Origin: Methylobacterium oryzihabitans
GTDB taxonomy: Bacteria; Pseudomonadota; Alphaproteobacteria; Rhizobiales; Beijerinckiaceae
Direction of reading: 5' to 3'
Length of the DNA stretch: 64,000 nt
Assembly (NCBI RefSeq): GCF_004004555.2
Contig: NZ_SACP01000016.1
Coordinates: 1-64,000, forward strand
The first letter of the stretch is position 1. Each line of letters opens with the position of its first letter. Of this stretch, positions 51,152-60,412 are shown one piece after another. Made by a program: the position numbers and the translations under genes. Under the pieces are notes generated by a model. The model saw only the letters and a list, made by a program, of their open reading frames with translations, was not told the origin of the DNA and made no database searches.

Positions 51152-52945
51152 ATGACCGAGCACGCCGCCGTCTCCGCCTCCTACAAGGAGGCGATCCTGT
51201 TCCTCGTCACGGCGGGCCTCGTGGTGCCGCTGTTCCACCGGCTGCGCATCAGCCCGGTGCTCGGCTTCATCGGCGCCGGCGCCCTGCTCGGGCCGTCGGG
51301 CCTTGGCCGGCTGACCGAGGCGGCGCCGTGGCTGTCCAACGTCACCATCGGCAACCGCACCGAGATCGCACACCTCGCCGAACTCGGCGTGATCTTCCTC
51401 ATGTTCATGATCGGGGTCGAGCTGTCGTGGGAGCGCCTGCGCATCCTGCGGCGCCTCGTCTTCGGCTTCGGCTCGCTCCAGGTGATCGTGACGAGCGCGG
51501 TGCTCGGCGGGGTGCTGATGCTGCTCGGCGTCGCGCCGGCCGCCGCGACCCTGGTCGGGCTGGCCCTCGCCCTGTCCTCGACCGCGGTGGTGCTGCCGGT
51601 TCTGGCCGAGCAGAAGCGCCTCAACGCCCCGGCCGGCCGGGCGAGCTTCGCGGTGCTGCTGTTCCAGGACCTCGCCGTCGCGCCGGTTCTGTTCGCCATC
51701 GCGGTGCTCGGCCGCAAGGACGGCGGCGCGCTGAGCGGCCTCGCCCTGGCGCTGGGGCAGGCGGCGGTGGCGCTCGCCGTCCTGGTGGTCGCCGGGCGGC
51801 TCGCCCTGCGGCCGCTGTTCCAGCTCGTCGCCCGCACCCGCAGCACCGAATTGTTCATGGCCGCCTGCCTCCTCGTCATCGCGGCGACCGCCCTGGTGGC
51901 GGCGGCGAGCGGGCTGTCGATGACGATCGGCGCCTTCGTGGCAGGGTTGCTGCTGGCCGAGACCGAGTACCGCCGCGCCATCGAGGCGACGATCGACCCG
52001 TTCAAGGGGCTGCTGCTCGGGGTGTTCTTCGTCTCGGTCGGCATGAACCTCGACCCGGCCGAACTGGTGCGGGCGCCGGTGGCCGTGCTCGGGCTGGCGC
52101 TCGCGCTCATCGCCGTGAAGGCCGCGATCATCGTGGCGGTGGCGGCGGCGCTCCGCCTGCCGCGGCCGGTGGCGATCGAATCGGCGCTGCTGCTCGGGCC
52201 GGGCGGCGAGTTCGCCTTCGTGCTCCTCGGCGGCGCCATCGCGACCGGCCTCGTGCCCGAGAATGTCGGGCAGGCGGCGCTGATCGTCACCACCGTCACG
52301 ATGGTGCTGATCCCCGGCCTCGCGGCGCTCGCCCGCCGCCTGTCGGCCCGCTCCGACCGGCGCAACCTCGGCCGTGCCCGGGCCGAGCCGCCCCCGCCCG
52401 ACAGGCAGCCCGGCCGGGTCATCATCGCGGGCTACGGCCGGGTCGGGCGGCTCGTCGGTGAGATGCTGGCGCGCCACAAGGTCCCCTACCTCGCCCTCGA
52501 CCTCGACGCCGCCCGGGTCGCCGAGCAGCGCCGGCTCGGCAAGCCGGTGTATTTCGGCGATTCGGCCAACACCGAGATGCTGCGCCGCTGCGGCATCGCC
52601 ACTGCCCGCGCCCTCGTCGTCACCCTCGACCAGCCGAGCGCCGTCGAGGCGGCGGTGCTCACCGCCAAGGCCGAGCGGCCCGACCTCACGGTGGTCGCCC
52701 GCGCCCGCGACGCCCGCCACGCCCGCGCCCTCTACGAGATGGGCGTCGACGACGCAGTGCCGGAGACGATCGAGGCCTCGCTCCAGCTCTCCGAGGCGGT
52801 GCTGGTCGACGTCGGCGTGCCGATGGGCCACGTCATCGCGTCGATCCACGAGCGCCGCGACGAGTTCCGGGCGCTGCTCAAGCGCAAGGAGGAGGCGCCG
52901 GCTCCCGAATTCGCCGCACGGCGCACGGTCGGCAAGGCCGGATGA
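51152..52945 (+). CDS. CPA2 cation:proton antiporter with TrkA-N (Kef-type)
   Basis: 597 residues. About 12-13 membrane helices (residues 12-395), including the conserved ALALSSTAVVLPVL and the cation-site LLFQDLAVAPVL, then a Rossmann RCK/TrkA-N domain (IIAGYGRVGRLVGEML, ARHKVPYLALDLDAARV) for NAD/ligand gating. Kef-type K+/H+ antiporters protect against electrophiles and acidify the cytoplasm. No KefF/G partner is near. Its stop overlaps the next start. Confidence 0.9.
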   Translation: MTEHAAVSASYKEAILFLVTAGLVVPLFHRLRISPVLGFIGAGALLGPSGLGRLTEAAPWLSNVTIGNRTEIAHLAELGVIFLMFMIGVELSWERLRILRRLVFGFGSLQVIVTSAVLGGVLMLLGVAPAAATLVGLALALSSTAVVLPVLAEQKRLNAPAGRASFAVLLFQDLAVAPVLFAIAVLGRKDGGALSGLALALGQAAVALAVLVVAGRLALRPLFQLVARTRSTELFMAACLLVIAATALVAAASGLSMTIGAFVAGLLLAETEYRRAIEATIDPFKGLLLGVFFVSVGMNLDPAELVRAPVAVLGLALALIAVKAAIIVAVAAALRLPRPVAIESALLLGPGGEFAFVLLGGAIATGLVPENVGQAALIVTTVTMVLIPGLAALARRLSARSDRRNLGRARAEPPPPDRQPGRVIIAGYGRVGRLVGEMLARHKVPYLALDLDAARVAEQRRLGKPVYFGDSANTEMLRRCGIATARALVVTLDQPSAVEAAVLTAKAERPDLTVVARARDARHARALYEMGVDDAVPETIEASLQLSEAVLVDVGVPMGHVIASIHERRDEFRALLKRKEEAPAPEFAARRTVGKAG

Positions 52946-54057
52946 GCATGGCGCGCCTGCGTTTCGGCCCCCAGCAGGAGGCCGCCCTGAAGGCGGTCTC
53001 GGACTGGCTGCGGCAGGGTTCCCCCCAGGTGTTCCGCCTGTTCGGCTTCGCCGGCACCGGCAAGACCACCCTCGCCCGGCGCCTCGCCGAGGACGTCGAG
53101 GGCGGGGTGCTGTTCTGCGCCTATACCGGCAAGGCCGCCTCGGTGATGCGGGCCCGCGGCTGCCCCGACGCGACCACGATCCACAGCCTGATCTACCGCA
53201 CCCGCGAGGATGCCGAGGGCGGGCCGGCCTTCACCCTCAACCGCACCGGCCCGGTGAGCAAGGCGGCGCTCGTCGTCATCGACGAATGCTCGATGGTCGA
53301 TGCCGACCTCGGCAACGACCTCCTGTCCTTCGGCGTGCCGGTGCTGGTGCTCGGCGATCCGGCGCAACTGCCGCCGGTGCGCGGCGGCGGCTTCTTCACC
53401 GAGGCGGAGCCGGACGTGATGCTGACCGAGGTCCACCGGCAGGCCGAGGGCGACCCGATCGTGCAACTCGCCATGCGCGTGCGCGAGGGCGGGCGGCTGG
53501 AACCCGGCGAGTACGGCGCCAGCCGGGTGATCCCGCGCCGGAGCATCGACCCGCAGACGGTGCTCGCCGCCGATCAGGTGCTGGTCGGGCTCAACCGGAC
53601 CCGGCGGCTCTACAACGGCCGCATCCGCGAGCTGATCGGCCATGCCGACCCGATGCCGGCGGTGGGCGAGAAGCTGGTCTGCCTGCGCAACGACCGCACC
53701 AAGGGCCTGCTCAACGGCTCGACCTGGACGGTGCAGGCCCTGCGCGCGGCGCCCCGGCCCGACCTCGTGCGCCTCGACGTGGTGCCGGAGGACGACCCGG
53801 CCCTGCGCCGCAAGCCGCAGGACATCCGGGTGCTGCGCTCGGTGATCCTCGGCAGCGACGAGGAGGTGCCGGCGATGCTGAGGCGCGAGACCGAGGAGTT
53901 CACCTACGGCTACGCGCTCACCGTCCACAAGGCGCAAGGGTCGCAATGGGACAAGGTGGTGCTGTTCGACGAGTCGTTCGCCTTCCGCGAGCACGCCCGC
54001 CGCTGGCTCTATACCGGCCTGACCCGGGCCGCGGAGGCGGTGACGGTGGTGGTGTGA
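52942..54057 (+). CDS. RecD-like DNA helicase / AAA ATPase
   Basis: 371 residues, start overlapping the antiporter stop (ATGA); an ATG at 52948 is an alternative. SF1B motifs are Walker A FGFAGTGKTT (Lys41), motif II VVIDECSMVD, motif III LGDPAQLPPV, motif V TVHKAQGSQWDKVV and motif VI YTGLTRAAEAVTVVV. This is a compact ATP-dependent exonuclease/RecD-type 5'-3' helicase. The tight coupling to an antiporter is conserved gene order in some relatives but has no clear functional reason. Confidence 0.88.
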   Translation: MSMARLRFGPQQEAALKAVSDWLRQGSPQVFRLFGFAGTGKTTLARRLAEDVEGGVLFCAYTGKAASVMRARGCPDATTIHSLIYRTREDAEGGPAFTLNRTGPVSKAALVVIDECSMVDADLGNDLLSFGVPVLVLGDPAQLPPVRGGGFFTEAEPDVMLTEVHRQAEGDPIVQLAMRVREGGRLEPGEYGASRVIPRRSIDPQTVLAADQVLVGLNRTRRLYNGRIRELIGHADPMPAVGEKLVCLRNDRTKGLLNGSTWTVQALRAAPRPDLVRLDVVPEDDPALRRKPQDIRVLRSVILGSDEEVPAMLRRETEEFTYGYALTVHKAQGSQWDKVVLFDESFAFREHARRWLYTGLTRAAEAVTVVV

Positions 54058-54064
54058 GGACGCC

Positions 54065-54148
54065 TCAATATTCGTCGAGCACGAGGCTGCACACGCACAG
54101 CGCGAAGACGAAGATCGAGGACCCGAGGAGCAACACAAGTCCGATCAT
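54065..54148 (-). CDS. 27-residue membrane peptide
   Basis: ATG 54148 to TAA 54065 encodes MIGLVLLLGSSIFVFALCV..., a single hydrophobic helix with a polar LDEY tail. The ribosome site GGGAGATTTTCGG is 8 bp upstream, very strong for this window. Its size and layout match short inner-membrane proteins that annotation pipelines miss. No function is recognised. It converges with the helicase gene, 7 bp apart. Confidence 0.5.
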   Translation of the reverse strand: MIGLVLLLGSSIFVFALCVCSLVLDEY

Positions 54149-54379
54149 CCGAAAATCTCCCGAGCGGGATGCCGGCCCGGCGGCCGTCTGCTGTCGAGGC
54201 TCGGGATTAGGCGGTGATCGTTGCACCGATGTTTCCTTGCGGCAACGGATCGCGGTACGCACCGGTCTCGCCGGGACTGCGGTTAACCTGTCGTCAACCG
54301 GTTCGCGCGAAAGCCGCGCATCGCCCGGCGGGCGGCGAACCCCTTCCCCCCGGGGCCGCGGTATGGGATGAGCCGGGGC

Positions 54380-55276
54380 ATGACGACCGAAGCTCCCGAC
54401 CTCACGGCGCTCAAGGCCGAGGCGACCGCCTGGTTCTCGACCCTGCGCGACCGGATCTGCGCCGCGCTCGAGACCCTGGAGGACGAGGCGGCCGGGCCGT
54501 TCCCGCCCGAGACCGACGCGCCGGGCCGGTTCGCCCGCACGCCCTGGACCCGCACCGACCACAGCGGGGCGCCGGGCGGCGGCGGCACGATGGCGATGCT
54601 GCGCGGCCGGGTGTTCGAGAAGGCCGGCGTCCACGTCTCGGCGGTGTACGGCGAGTTCGCCCCCGAGTTCCGCGGCCAGATCCCCGGCGCCGCCGAGGAC
54701 CCGCGCTTCTACGCCACCGGCATCTCGCTGATCGCCCATCCGTGGAACCCGCACGTTCCGACCGTGCACATGAACACCCGTTTCGTCGTGACTACGAAGG
54801 CGTGGTTCGGCGGCGGCGGCGACCTCACCCCGGTCCTCGACCGGCGCCGGACCCAGGACGACCCCGACAGCGTCGCGTTCCACGCCGCCTACCGGGCCGC
54901 CTGCGAGCGCCACCCGGCCGCCGACTACGCCCGCTACAAGGCGTGGTGCGACGAGTACTTCCACCTCAAGCACCGCGACGAGCCCCGCGGCATCGGCGGC
55001 ATCTTCTACGACTACCACTGGACCGGCGACCCGGCCGCCGACCTCGCCTTCACCCGCGACGTCGGCGGGGCCTTCCTCGACGCCTACCCGGCGATCGTCA
55101 GGCGCAACGTCGCCACGCCCTGGACCGAGGCCGACCGCCACGAGCAGCAGGTGCGGCGCGGGCGCTACGTCGAGTTCAACCTGCTCTACGACCGCGGCAC
55201 CATCTTCGGGCTCAAGACCGGCGGCAACGTCGCGTCGATCCTGTCGTCCATGCCCCCGACCGTCCGCTGGCCCTGA
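54380..55276 (+). CDS. hemF: Oxygen-dependent coproporphyrinogen III oxidase
   Basis: 298 residues from ATG 54380; an ATG at 54368 would add four residues. It is the classic HemF: TPWTRTDHSGAPGGGGTMAM, VHMNTRFVVTTKAWFGGGGD, HLKHRDEPRGIGGIFYDY and the C-terminal GRYVEFNLLYDRGTIFGLKTGGNVASILSSMPP. It decarboxylates coproporphyrinogen III to protoporphyrinogen IX with O2 in haem synthesis. Followed 7 bp later by a DMT transporter gene. Confidence 0.95.
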   Translation: MTTEAPDLTALKAEATAWFSTLRDRICAALETLEDEAAGPFPPETDAPGRFARTPWTRTDHSGAPGGGGTMAMLRGRVFEKAGVHVSAVYGEFAPEFRGQIPGAAEDPRFYATGISLIAHPWNPHVPTVHMNTRFVVTTKAWFGGGGDLTPVLDRRRTQDDPDSVAFHAAYRAACERHPAADYARYKAWCDEYFHLKHRDEPRGIGGIFYDYHWTGDPAADLAFTRDVGGAFLDAYPAIVRRNVATPWTEADRHEQQVRRGRYVEFNLLYDRGTIFGLKTGGNVASILSSMPPTVRWP

Positions 55277-55283
55277 CGAGTCC

Positions 55284-56183
55284 GTGCGCGTCGCCTCCGA
55301 CCTCGCCGCCGTCGTCCTGTGGATGGCCGGCGCCCTGACGGCGTTCTCGGCCACCGCGATCGCGGTGCGCGAGGTCGCCCCGGCTCTGCCGCTGTTCGAC
55401 ATCCTGGCGGCGCGGGCCGGCACCGGCACGGCGGTGATCGGCCTCGTGGCGCTGCTGGGCCGCGGCCCCGGCCTCCGCGCCCGGCGGATGCCGCTGCACC
55501 TGCTGCGCAACCTCGCCCACGCGGTCGCCAATTACGGCTGGACCTACGGCGTCACCCTGCTGCCGCTCGGCGTCGTCTTCGCCCTCGAATTCACCACGCC
55601 GGCCTGGGTGACGCTGCTCGCGGTGCTGATCCTGCGCGAGCGCCTCACCGGCTCGCGCGCCGCCGCGGTCGCCCTCGGCTTCCTCGGCGTGCTGGTGATC
55701 CTGCGCCCGGGCATCGCCGCGCTCCAGCCGGCGAGCCTGATCGTGCTCGTCGCCGCGCTCGGCTTCGCCTTCACGGCGGTCGCGACCAAGCTCCTCACCC
55801 GCACCGAGACGACCTTGTCGATCCTGTTCTGGATGAACGCGATCCAGTTGCCGCTCAACCTCGTCGCCGGCCGCCTCCTGCCCGGCAAGGCGGCGGTGCC
55901 GTTCGTCGTCCAGCATCACGGGGTCGCGCTCGCGGTGCTGTGCGTCGCCGGCCTCGCCTCGCACTGGTGCCTCACCAACGCCTACAAGCGCGGCGACGCG
56001 ATCCTGGTCATCCCCCTTGACTTCCTGCGCCTGCCGCTGATCGCGGTGGTCGGCTGGCAGTTCTACGGCGAAGCGCTCGATCCGTGGCTGTTCGCCGGCG
56101 CGGCCCTGATCGTCTCCGGCATCGTCTACAACCTGCGCCGCGAGGCCCGCCGCGCGCCGCGGCCGCTGCCCTCCGGGGCTTGA
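55284..56183 (+). CDS. DMT family (EamA) transporter
   Basis: 299 residues with ten hydrophobic helices in two EamA halves: ALTAFSATAIAVREVAP, RNLAHAVANYGWTYGVTLLPLG, FTTPAWVTLLAVLILRERLTG and VALGFLGVLVILRPG in the first, then ASHWCLTNAYKRGDAILVIP in the second. Such exporters move amino acids, nucleosides or drugs; the substrate is not set. It lies 7 bp behind hemF, giving likely co-transcription. Confidence 0.85.
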   Translation: MRVASDLAAVVLWMAGALTAFSATAIAVREVAPALPLFDILAARAGTGTAVIGLVALLGRGPGLRARRMPLHLLRNLAHAVANYGWTYGVTLLPLGVVFALEFTTPAWVTLLAVLILRERLTGSRAAAVALGFLGVLVILRPGIAALQPASLIVLVAALGFAFTAVATKLLTRTETTLSILFWMNAIQLPLNLVAGRLLPGKAAVPFVVQHHGVALAVLCVAGLASHWCLTNAYKRGDAILVIPLDFLRLPLIAVVGWQFYGEALDPWLFAGAALIVSGIVYNLRREARRAPRPLPSGA

Positions 56184-56214
56184 CCCGGCGCCGCGCCTCG
56201 CGCGTTGATGGCGC

Positions 56215-57390
56215 ATGCTGCTGACCTTCTTCACCGAGCTGCGTGCCGCCCGGGTCCCGGTCTCCCTGCGCGAGTACCTCACCCTGCTCGACGCCCTCGA
56301 CCGCGACCTCGCCGACAAGCGGGTCGAGGAGTTCTACTACCTGTCGCGGGCCGCGCTGGTGAAGGACGAGCGCAACCTCGACAAGTTCGACCGGGTGTTC
56401 GGGCAGGTGTTCAAGGGCGTGACCAGCCTCGGCGAGGCGGTCGAGCCGCAGGCGATCCCCGAGGACTGGCTGCGCAAGCTCGCGGAGCGCTACCTCAGCG
56501 AGGAGGAGCGCAACCAGATCGAGGCCCTGGGCTGGGACAAGCTGTTCGAGACTCTCAAGGAGCGCCTCGCCGAGCAGAAGGGCCGCCACCAGGGCGGCTC
56601 GAAGTGGATCGGCACCGCCGGCACCTCGCCGTTCGGCGCCTACGGCACCAACCCCGAGGGCATCCGCATCGGCCAGGACCGCAACCGCAACTTCCGGGCG
56701 GTGAAGGTCTGGGACAAGCGCGAGTTCAGGGATCTCGACGACCGCGCCGAGCTGACCTCGCGTACCATGCGGGTCGCGTTGCGCCGCCTGCGCCGCTTCG
56801 CCCGGACGGGAGCGGCGGAGGAACTCGACCTCGACGGCACGATCCGCTCGACGGCCGATCGCGGCTTCCTCGACGTGCGCCTGCGGCCGGAGCGCCGCAA
56901 CGCCGTGAAGGTGCTGCTGTTCCTCGACATCGGCGGCTCGATGGACTGGCACGTGGAACTCGCCCAGGAGCTGTTCACCGCCGCCCGCTCGGAGTTCAAG
57001 CATTTCGAGCACTTCTACTTCCACAACTGCCTGTATGAAGGCGTGTGGAAGGAGAACCGCCGCCGCCATTCCGAGACGACGCCGGTGCTCGACCTGATCC
57101 GCACCTACCCGTCGGACTACCGGGTGGTGTTCGTCGGCGACGCCTCGATGTCGCCCTACGAGATCGCGATGCCGGGCGGCTCGGTCGAGCACTGGAACGA
57201 GGAGGCCGGGCAGGTCTGGATGGGCCGAATCCTCGACCATTTCCCGCGGGCGGCGTGGCTCAATCCGGTGCCGCAGCCCCATTGGGGCTACACCCAGTCG
57301 ATCCAGATGATGCGCCAGCTCATGACCGGCCGGATGTTCCCGCTGACCTTGGAAGGGATCGACGGGGCGATGCGGGCGCTGGTGCGATGA
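56215..57390 (+). CDS. VWA-domain CoxE family protein
   Basis: 391 residues, no signal peptide. N-terminal FFTELRAARVPVSLREYLTLLDAL and VEEFYYLSRAALVKDERN match the CoxE/YehP group. The VWA domain holds the MIDAS motif LDIGGSMDWHV (about residue 237) and the late GDASMSPYEI. In carboxydotrophs CoxE with the MoxR-type CoxD inserts metal clusters, and in other bacteria this pair is a general chaperone system. The usual MoxR ATPase partner is not adjacent. Confidence 0.85.
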   Translation: MLLTFFTELRAARVPVSLREYLTLLDALDRDLADKRVEEFYYLSRAALVKDERNLDKFDRVFGQVFKGVTSLGEAVEPQAIPEDWLRKLAERYLSEEERNQIEALGWDKLFETLKERLAEQKGRHQGGSKWIGTAGTSPFGAYGTNPEGIRIGQDRNRNFRAVKVWDKREFRDLDDRAELTSRTMRVALRRLRRFARTGAAEELDLDGTIRSTADRGFLDVRLRPERRNAVKVLLFLDIGGSMDWHVELAQELFTAARSEFKHFEHFYFHNCLYEGVWKENRRRHSETTPVLDLIRTYPSDYRVVFVGDASMSPYEIAMPGGSVEHWNEEAGQVWMGRILDHFPRAAWLNPVPQPHWGYTQSIQMMRQLMTGRMFPLTLEGIDGAMRALVR

Positions 57391-57769
57391 CTGGGTTCCC
57401 AAGAGCGGCTGCCGCTTTCCGCTTCACTCCCTTTCCCGGACGACTGAAGCGACAGCGGAAGGAGATCCGGGATCCAGCACAAGACGTCGCGAAGCGTCCG
57501 AAGCTCTGCAACGTTGCAGGATATGGAGCCGCTTCGCGGCACATCTGACGTCTGGTTCCCGGATCTCCTTCCACTTCGTTCCAGTCGTCCGGGAAAGGGG
57601 CCCGCCCGACTGCACGGCACGCCATCGCGGGCGGTGCGGCCTGTGGCCGGCCGGCCACGAGGCCAGCCGCCGACACTCGGAATCCGGTTCAGGCACTGGA
57701 CCGACCCCCGCGAACGAGAAATCCTGCCCGGAAGCCGGTGGCGTTCGGGACGGCGGCGGGGGAGGGATC
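57391..57769. repeat. 171-bp nested palindrome in a gene-free gap
   Basis: Arms 57429-57477 and 57552-57599 form a long imperfect inverted repeat: CCCTTTCCCGGACGACTG...GGAAGGAGATCCGGGA pairs with ...CAGTCGTCCGGGAAAGGG. Inner arms AGACGTC / GACGTCT and CGCGAAGCG / CGCTTCGCG continue toward a perfect 14-bp palindrome CTGCAACGTTGCAG (57506-57519) at the exact centre. The RNA would fold as one long hairpin. No ORF or terminal target duplication was identified. The rest of the gap shows nothing else. Confidence 0.8.
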
Positions 57770-58453
57770 GTGGTGAGAGGTGCGCTTCCCCTGGCGTCCG
57801 GCCTGTGGCTGCTCGCCTCGGCGCTGCCCTCCGGGGCGCAGGTCGTCCATGACGGCCAGTTCTGGTTCAACGCGACGATCTTCGGCGGGGTCGGCAGCGT
57901 CGCGTATTTCGCCGAGGTGCAGCCGCGCGTCGGCGACGGTCTCTCGCGCCTCGACCAGCTCATCCTGCGGCCGGCGATCGGCTGGAAGCTCGATGATCGC
58001 CTCTCGCTCTATCAGGGCTACGCCCGCGTCGAATCCACTCCGCTCGGCGGCCGGGCCTTCGGCGAGGACCGCAGCTTCCAGCAGGTCAACTGGGAGATCG
58101 GCCGGATCGGCCGGCTGAAGCTCTCGTCGCGCACCCGCTTCGAGCAGCGCTGGCAGACCAACGGCCGCGACGTCGGCTTCCGCCTGCGCGAACAGGTGCG
58201 CGCCGCCTACCCGCTGACGGACGCCAAGGGGAGCGTCTCGGCGCTGGGCTGGGTCGAGACCTTCGTCGCCCTCAACGACACCGACTGGGGCGCCCGCGCC
58301 GGGTTCGACCGGGTCCGGGCCTTCGTCGGGCTCGAGATCCCGGTCGTGGACAGGTCGACGATCGAACTCGGCTACATGAACCAGACGGTCAACGCCCCGG
58401 CCCGCGTCGAGATGGACCACGTCCTGTCGCTGAGCGTCCTCTACCGGCCGTGA
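57770..58453 (+). CDS. DUF2490 outer-membrane-type protein
   Basis: 227 residues from GTG 57770, with GGGGGAGGG just upstream. Signal peptide (PLASGLWLLASALPSGAQ). Alternating aromatic beta strands (FWFNATIFGGVG, YFAEVQPRVGDGLSR, LYQGYARVE, RTRFEQRW) and the end DHVLSLSVLYRP match DUF2490 small beta-barrels of the outer membrane. Function unknown. It converges with the ferredoxin gene 3 bp apart. Confidence 0.78.
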   Translation: MVRGALPLASGLWLLASALPSGAQVVHDGQFWFNATIFGGVGSVAYFAEVQPRVGDGLSRLDQLILRPAIGWKLDDRLSLYQGYARVESTPLGGRAFGEDRSFQQVNWEIGRIGRLKLSSRTRFEQRWQTNGRDVGFRLREQVRAAYPLTDAKGSVSALGWVETFVALNDTDWGARAGFDRVRAFVGLEIPVVDRSTIELGYMNQTVNAPARVEMDHVLSLSVLYRP

Positions 58454-58456
58454 GGC

Positions 58457-58777
58457 TCAGCCCTGGCGCGCCGGGGTGGTGACGGTCAGGCCGTCGATCT
58501 CGGGGGTGACGCGGATCTGGCAGCACAGGCGGGAATTCGGCCGCACGTCGGAGGCGAAGTCGAGCATGTCCTGCTCCATCGGCTCGGCCGGGCCGACCCT
58601 GTCCTGCCATTCCTCGGCGACGTAGACGTGGCAGGTGGCGCAGGCGCAGGCGCCGCCGCACTCGGCGTCGATGCCCGGGACGTTGTTACGCAGGGCGGTC
58701 TCCATCACGGTCGAGCCGACCTCGCCCTTCACGGTCCGGGGCGTGCCTTTGGCATCGACGTAGGTGATCTGGACCAT
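58457..58777 (-). CDS. 2Fe-2S ferredoxin (adrenodoxin type)
   Basis: 106 residues. Cluster ligands Cys40, Cys46 and Cys49 (AECGGACACATCHVY) plus Cys86 (RLCCQIRV), spaced as in adrenodoxin/Fdx of the ISC or P450 redox chains. The acidic tail region (AEEWQDRVGPAEPMEQDML) fits partner binding. It could serve Fe-S assembly or a P450; the closest context gives no reductase gene. It is 257 bp from hslU, in which gap I see no feature. Confidence 0.9.
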   Translation of the reverse strand: MVQITYVDAKGTPRTVKGEVGSTVMETALRNNVPGIDAECGGACACATCHVYVAEEWQDRVGPAEPMEQDMLDFASDVRPNSRLCCQIRVTPEIDGLTVTTPARQG

Positions 58778-59034
58778 CGCTCGCTCCGAGCCTTCCGGCG
58801 GGCCGCGTCCGGGTGGTGTCGCGGCGGGGTCTGATTGGAGGGTGCGCCCCCGGAATGCAAGCGCTCCCTCGGCATGCCGTGGTCGTCCCGGACGGCACCA
58901 TGGACCGGCGCCGTCCTCGAAACGGACGCCGGCACAAAGGTCTAGGATGCCGTCGAGTTCCCCTGGGCCGGCCGAAAGTGGAGGCCGGGCCGGGGACGCG
59001 ACCTATTTGCCGCAGCGCGAGATGACCGGGAGCA

Positions 59035-60348
59035 TCACAGGATGAACCGGCTGAGATCGGCGTTCTGCGCCAGGCTCTCGACCCGCTCGCGGACATAGGC
59101 GGCGTCGATCGTCATCGACTCGCCCGAGCGGTCCGGCGCGGTGAACGAGATCTCGTCGAGCACCCGCTCCAACACCGTCTGGAGCCGGCGCGCGCCGATG
59201 TTCTCGACCGAGGAATTGACCTCGACGGCGACGCGGGCGAGCGCGTCGATGGCGTCGTCGGTGAAGCCCACGGTCACGCCCTCGGTCGCCATCAGGGCTA
59301 CCGCCTGCTTGATGAGGCTCGCCTCGGTCTCCGTGAGGATGCGGCGGAAGTCGTCCACGGTGAGGGGGCTCAGCTCGACCCGGATCGGCAGCCGGCCCTG
59401 GAGTTCCGGCAGCAGGTCGGACGGCTTCGAGACGTGGAAGGCGCCGCTGGCGATGAACAGGACGTGGTCGGTCTTCACCGGCCCGTGCTTGGTCGCGACG
59501 GTGGTGCCCTCGATCAGCGGCAGCAGGTCGCGCTGCACGCCCTCGCGCGACACGTCGGCGCCGGAGCGGCCCTCGCGGGCGCAGATCTTGTCGACCTCGT
59601 CGAGGAACACGATGCCGTTGTCCTCGACCTCGCGTATCGCCTCCTGGACGATGGCGTCCTGGTCGAGGAGCTTGTCGGATTCCTCGGCGATGAGCGGCGC
59701 GTAGGCATCGCGCACGCTCATCCGGCGCGGCTTGGCGCGGCCGCCGCCGAGCGCCTTGCCGAGCATGTCGCCGAGATTGACCGCGCCCATCGCGGCGCCG
59801 GGCATGCCCGGGATCTCGAACATCGGCATGCCGGCCGGGCCGCCGCCGGCGAGTTCGAGCTCCACCTCCTTGTCGTCGAGTTCGCTGTTGCGCAGCCGGC
59901 GCCGGAAGGCGTCGCGGGTCGACTGGCTCGCGGTTGGGCCGACGAGGGCGTCGAGGATGCGCGATTCGGCGGCGGCCTCGGCCTTGGCCTTCACGCTGCG
60001 GCGCTTCTCGTCGCGCTTGAGCCCGATCCCGACCTCGACGAGATCGCGCACGATCTGCTCGACGTCGCGGCCGACATAGCCGACCTCGGTGAACTTGGTC
60101 GCCTCGACCTTCAGGAACGGCGCTCCGGCGAGCTTGGCCAGCCGACGCGAGATCTCGGTCTTGCCGCAGCCGGTCGGGCCGATCATCAGGATGTTCTTGG
60201 GCGCGACCTCCTCGCGCAGAGGGCCCTGGAGTTGCTGGCGCCGCCAGCGGTTGCGCAGGGCGATCGCGACGGCGCGCTTCGCGTCGCCCTGGCCGACGAT
60301 GTAGCGGTCGAGCTCGGAGACGATTTCGCGGGGGGAGAACGTGGTCAT
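59035..60348 (-). CDS. hslU: HslU ATPase subunit of the HslUV protease
   Basis: 437 residues. Walker A GPTGCGKTE (about 57-65), Walker B NGIVFLDEVDKI, sensor and arginine finger ELQGRLPIRVELSPLT, I-domain insertion (about 130-210) and the C-terminal DLSRFIL that docks into HslV. AAA+ unfoldase that feeds substrates to HslV. Lies 64 bp downstream of hslV, typical hslVU order. The start follows GGGGTCCCG. Confidence 0.96.
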   Translation of the reverse strand: MTTFSPREIVSELDRYIVGQGDAKRAVAIALRNRWRRQQLQGPLREEVAPKNILMIGPTGCGKTEISRRLAKLAGAPFLKVEATKFTEVGYVGRDVEQIVRDLVEVGIGLKRDEKRRSVKAKAEAAAESRILDALVGPTASQSTRDAFRRRLRNSELDDKEVELELAGGGPAGMPMFEIPGMPGAAMGAVNLGDMLGKALGGGRAKPRRMSVRDAYAPLIAEESDKLLDQDAIVQEAIREVEDNGIVFLDEVDKICAREGRSGADVSREGVQRDLLPLIEGTTVATKHGPVKTDHVLFIASGAFHVSKPSDLLPELQGRLPIRVELSPLTVDDFRRILTETEASLIKQAVALMATEGVTVGFTDDAIDALARVAVEVNSSVENIGARRLQTVLERVLDEISFTAPDRSGESMTIDAAYVRERVESLAQNADLSRFIL

Positions 60349-60412
60349 CGGGGTCCCGTGGGATGGGGCGGCCGGGGGGCGGCGAGACGAAGGGAGAAGC
60401 CGGACAGCGGGC

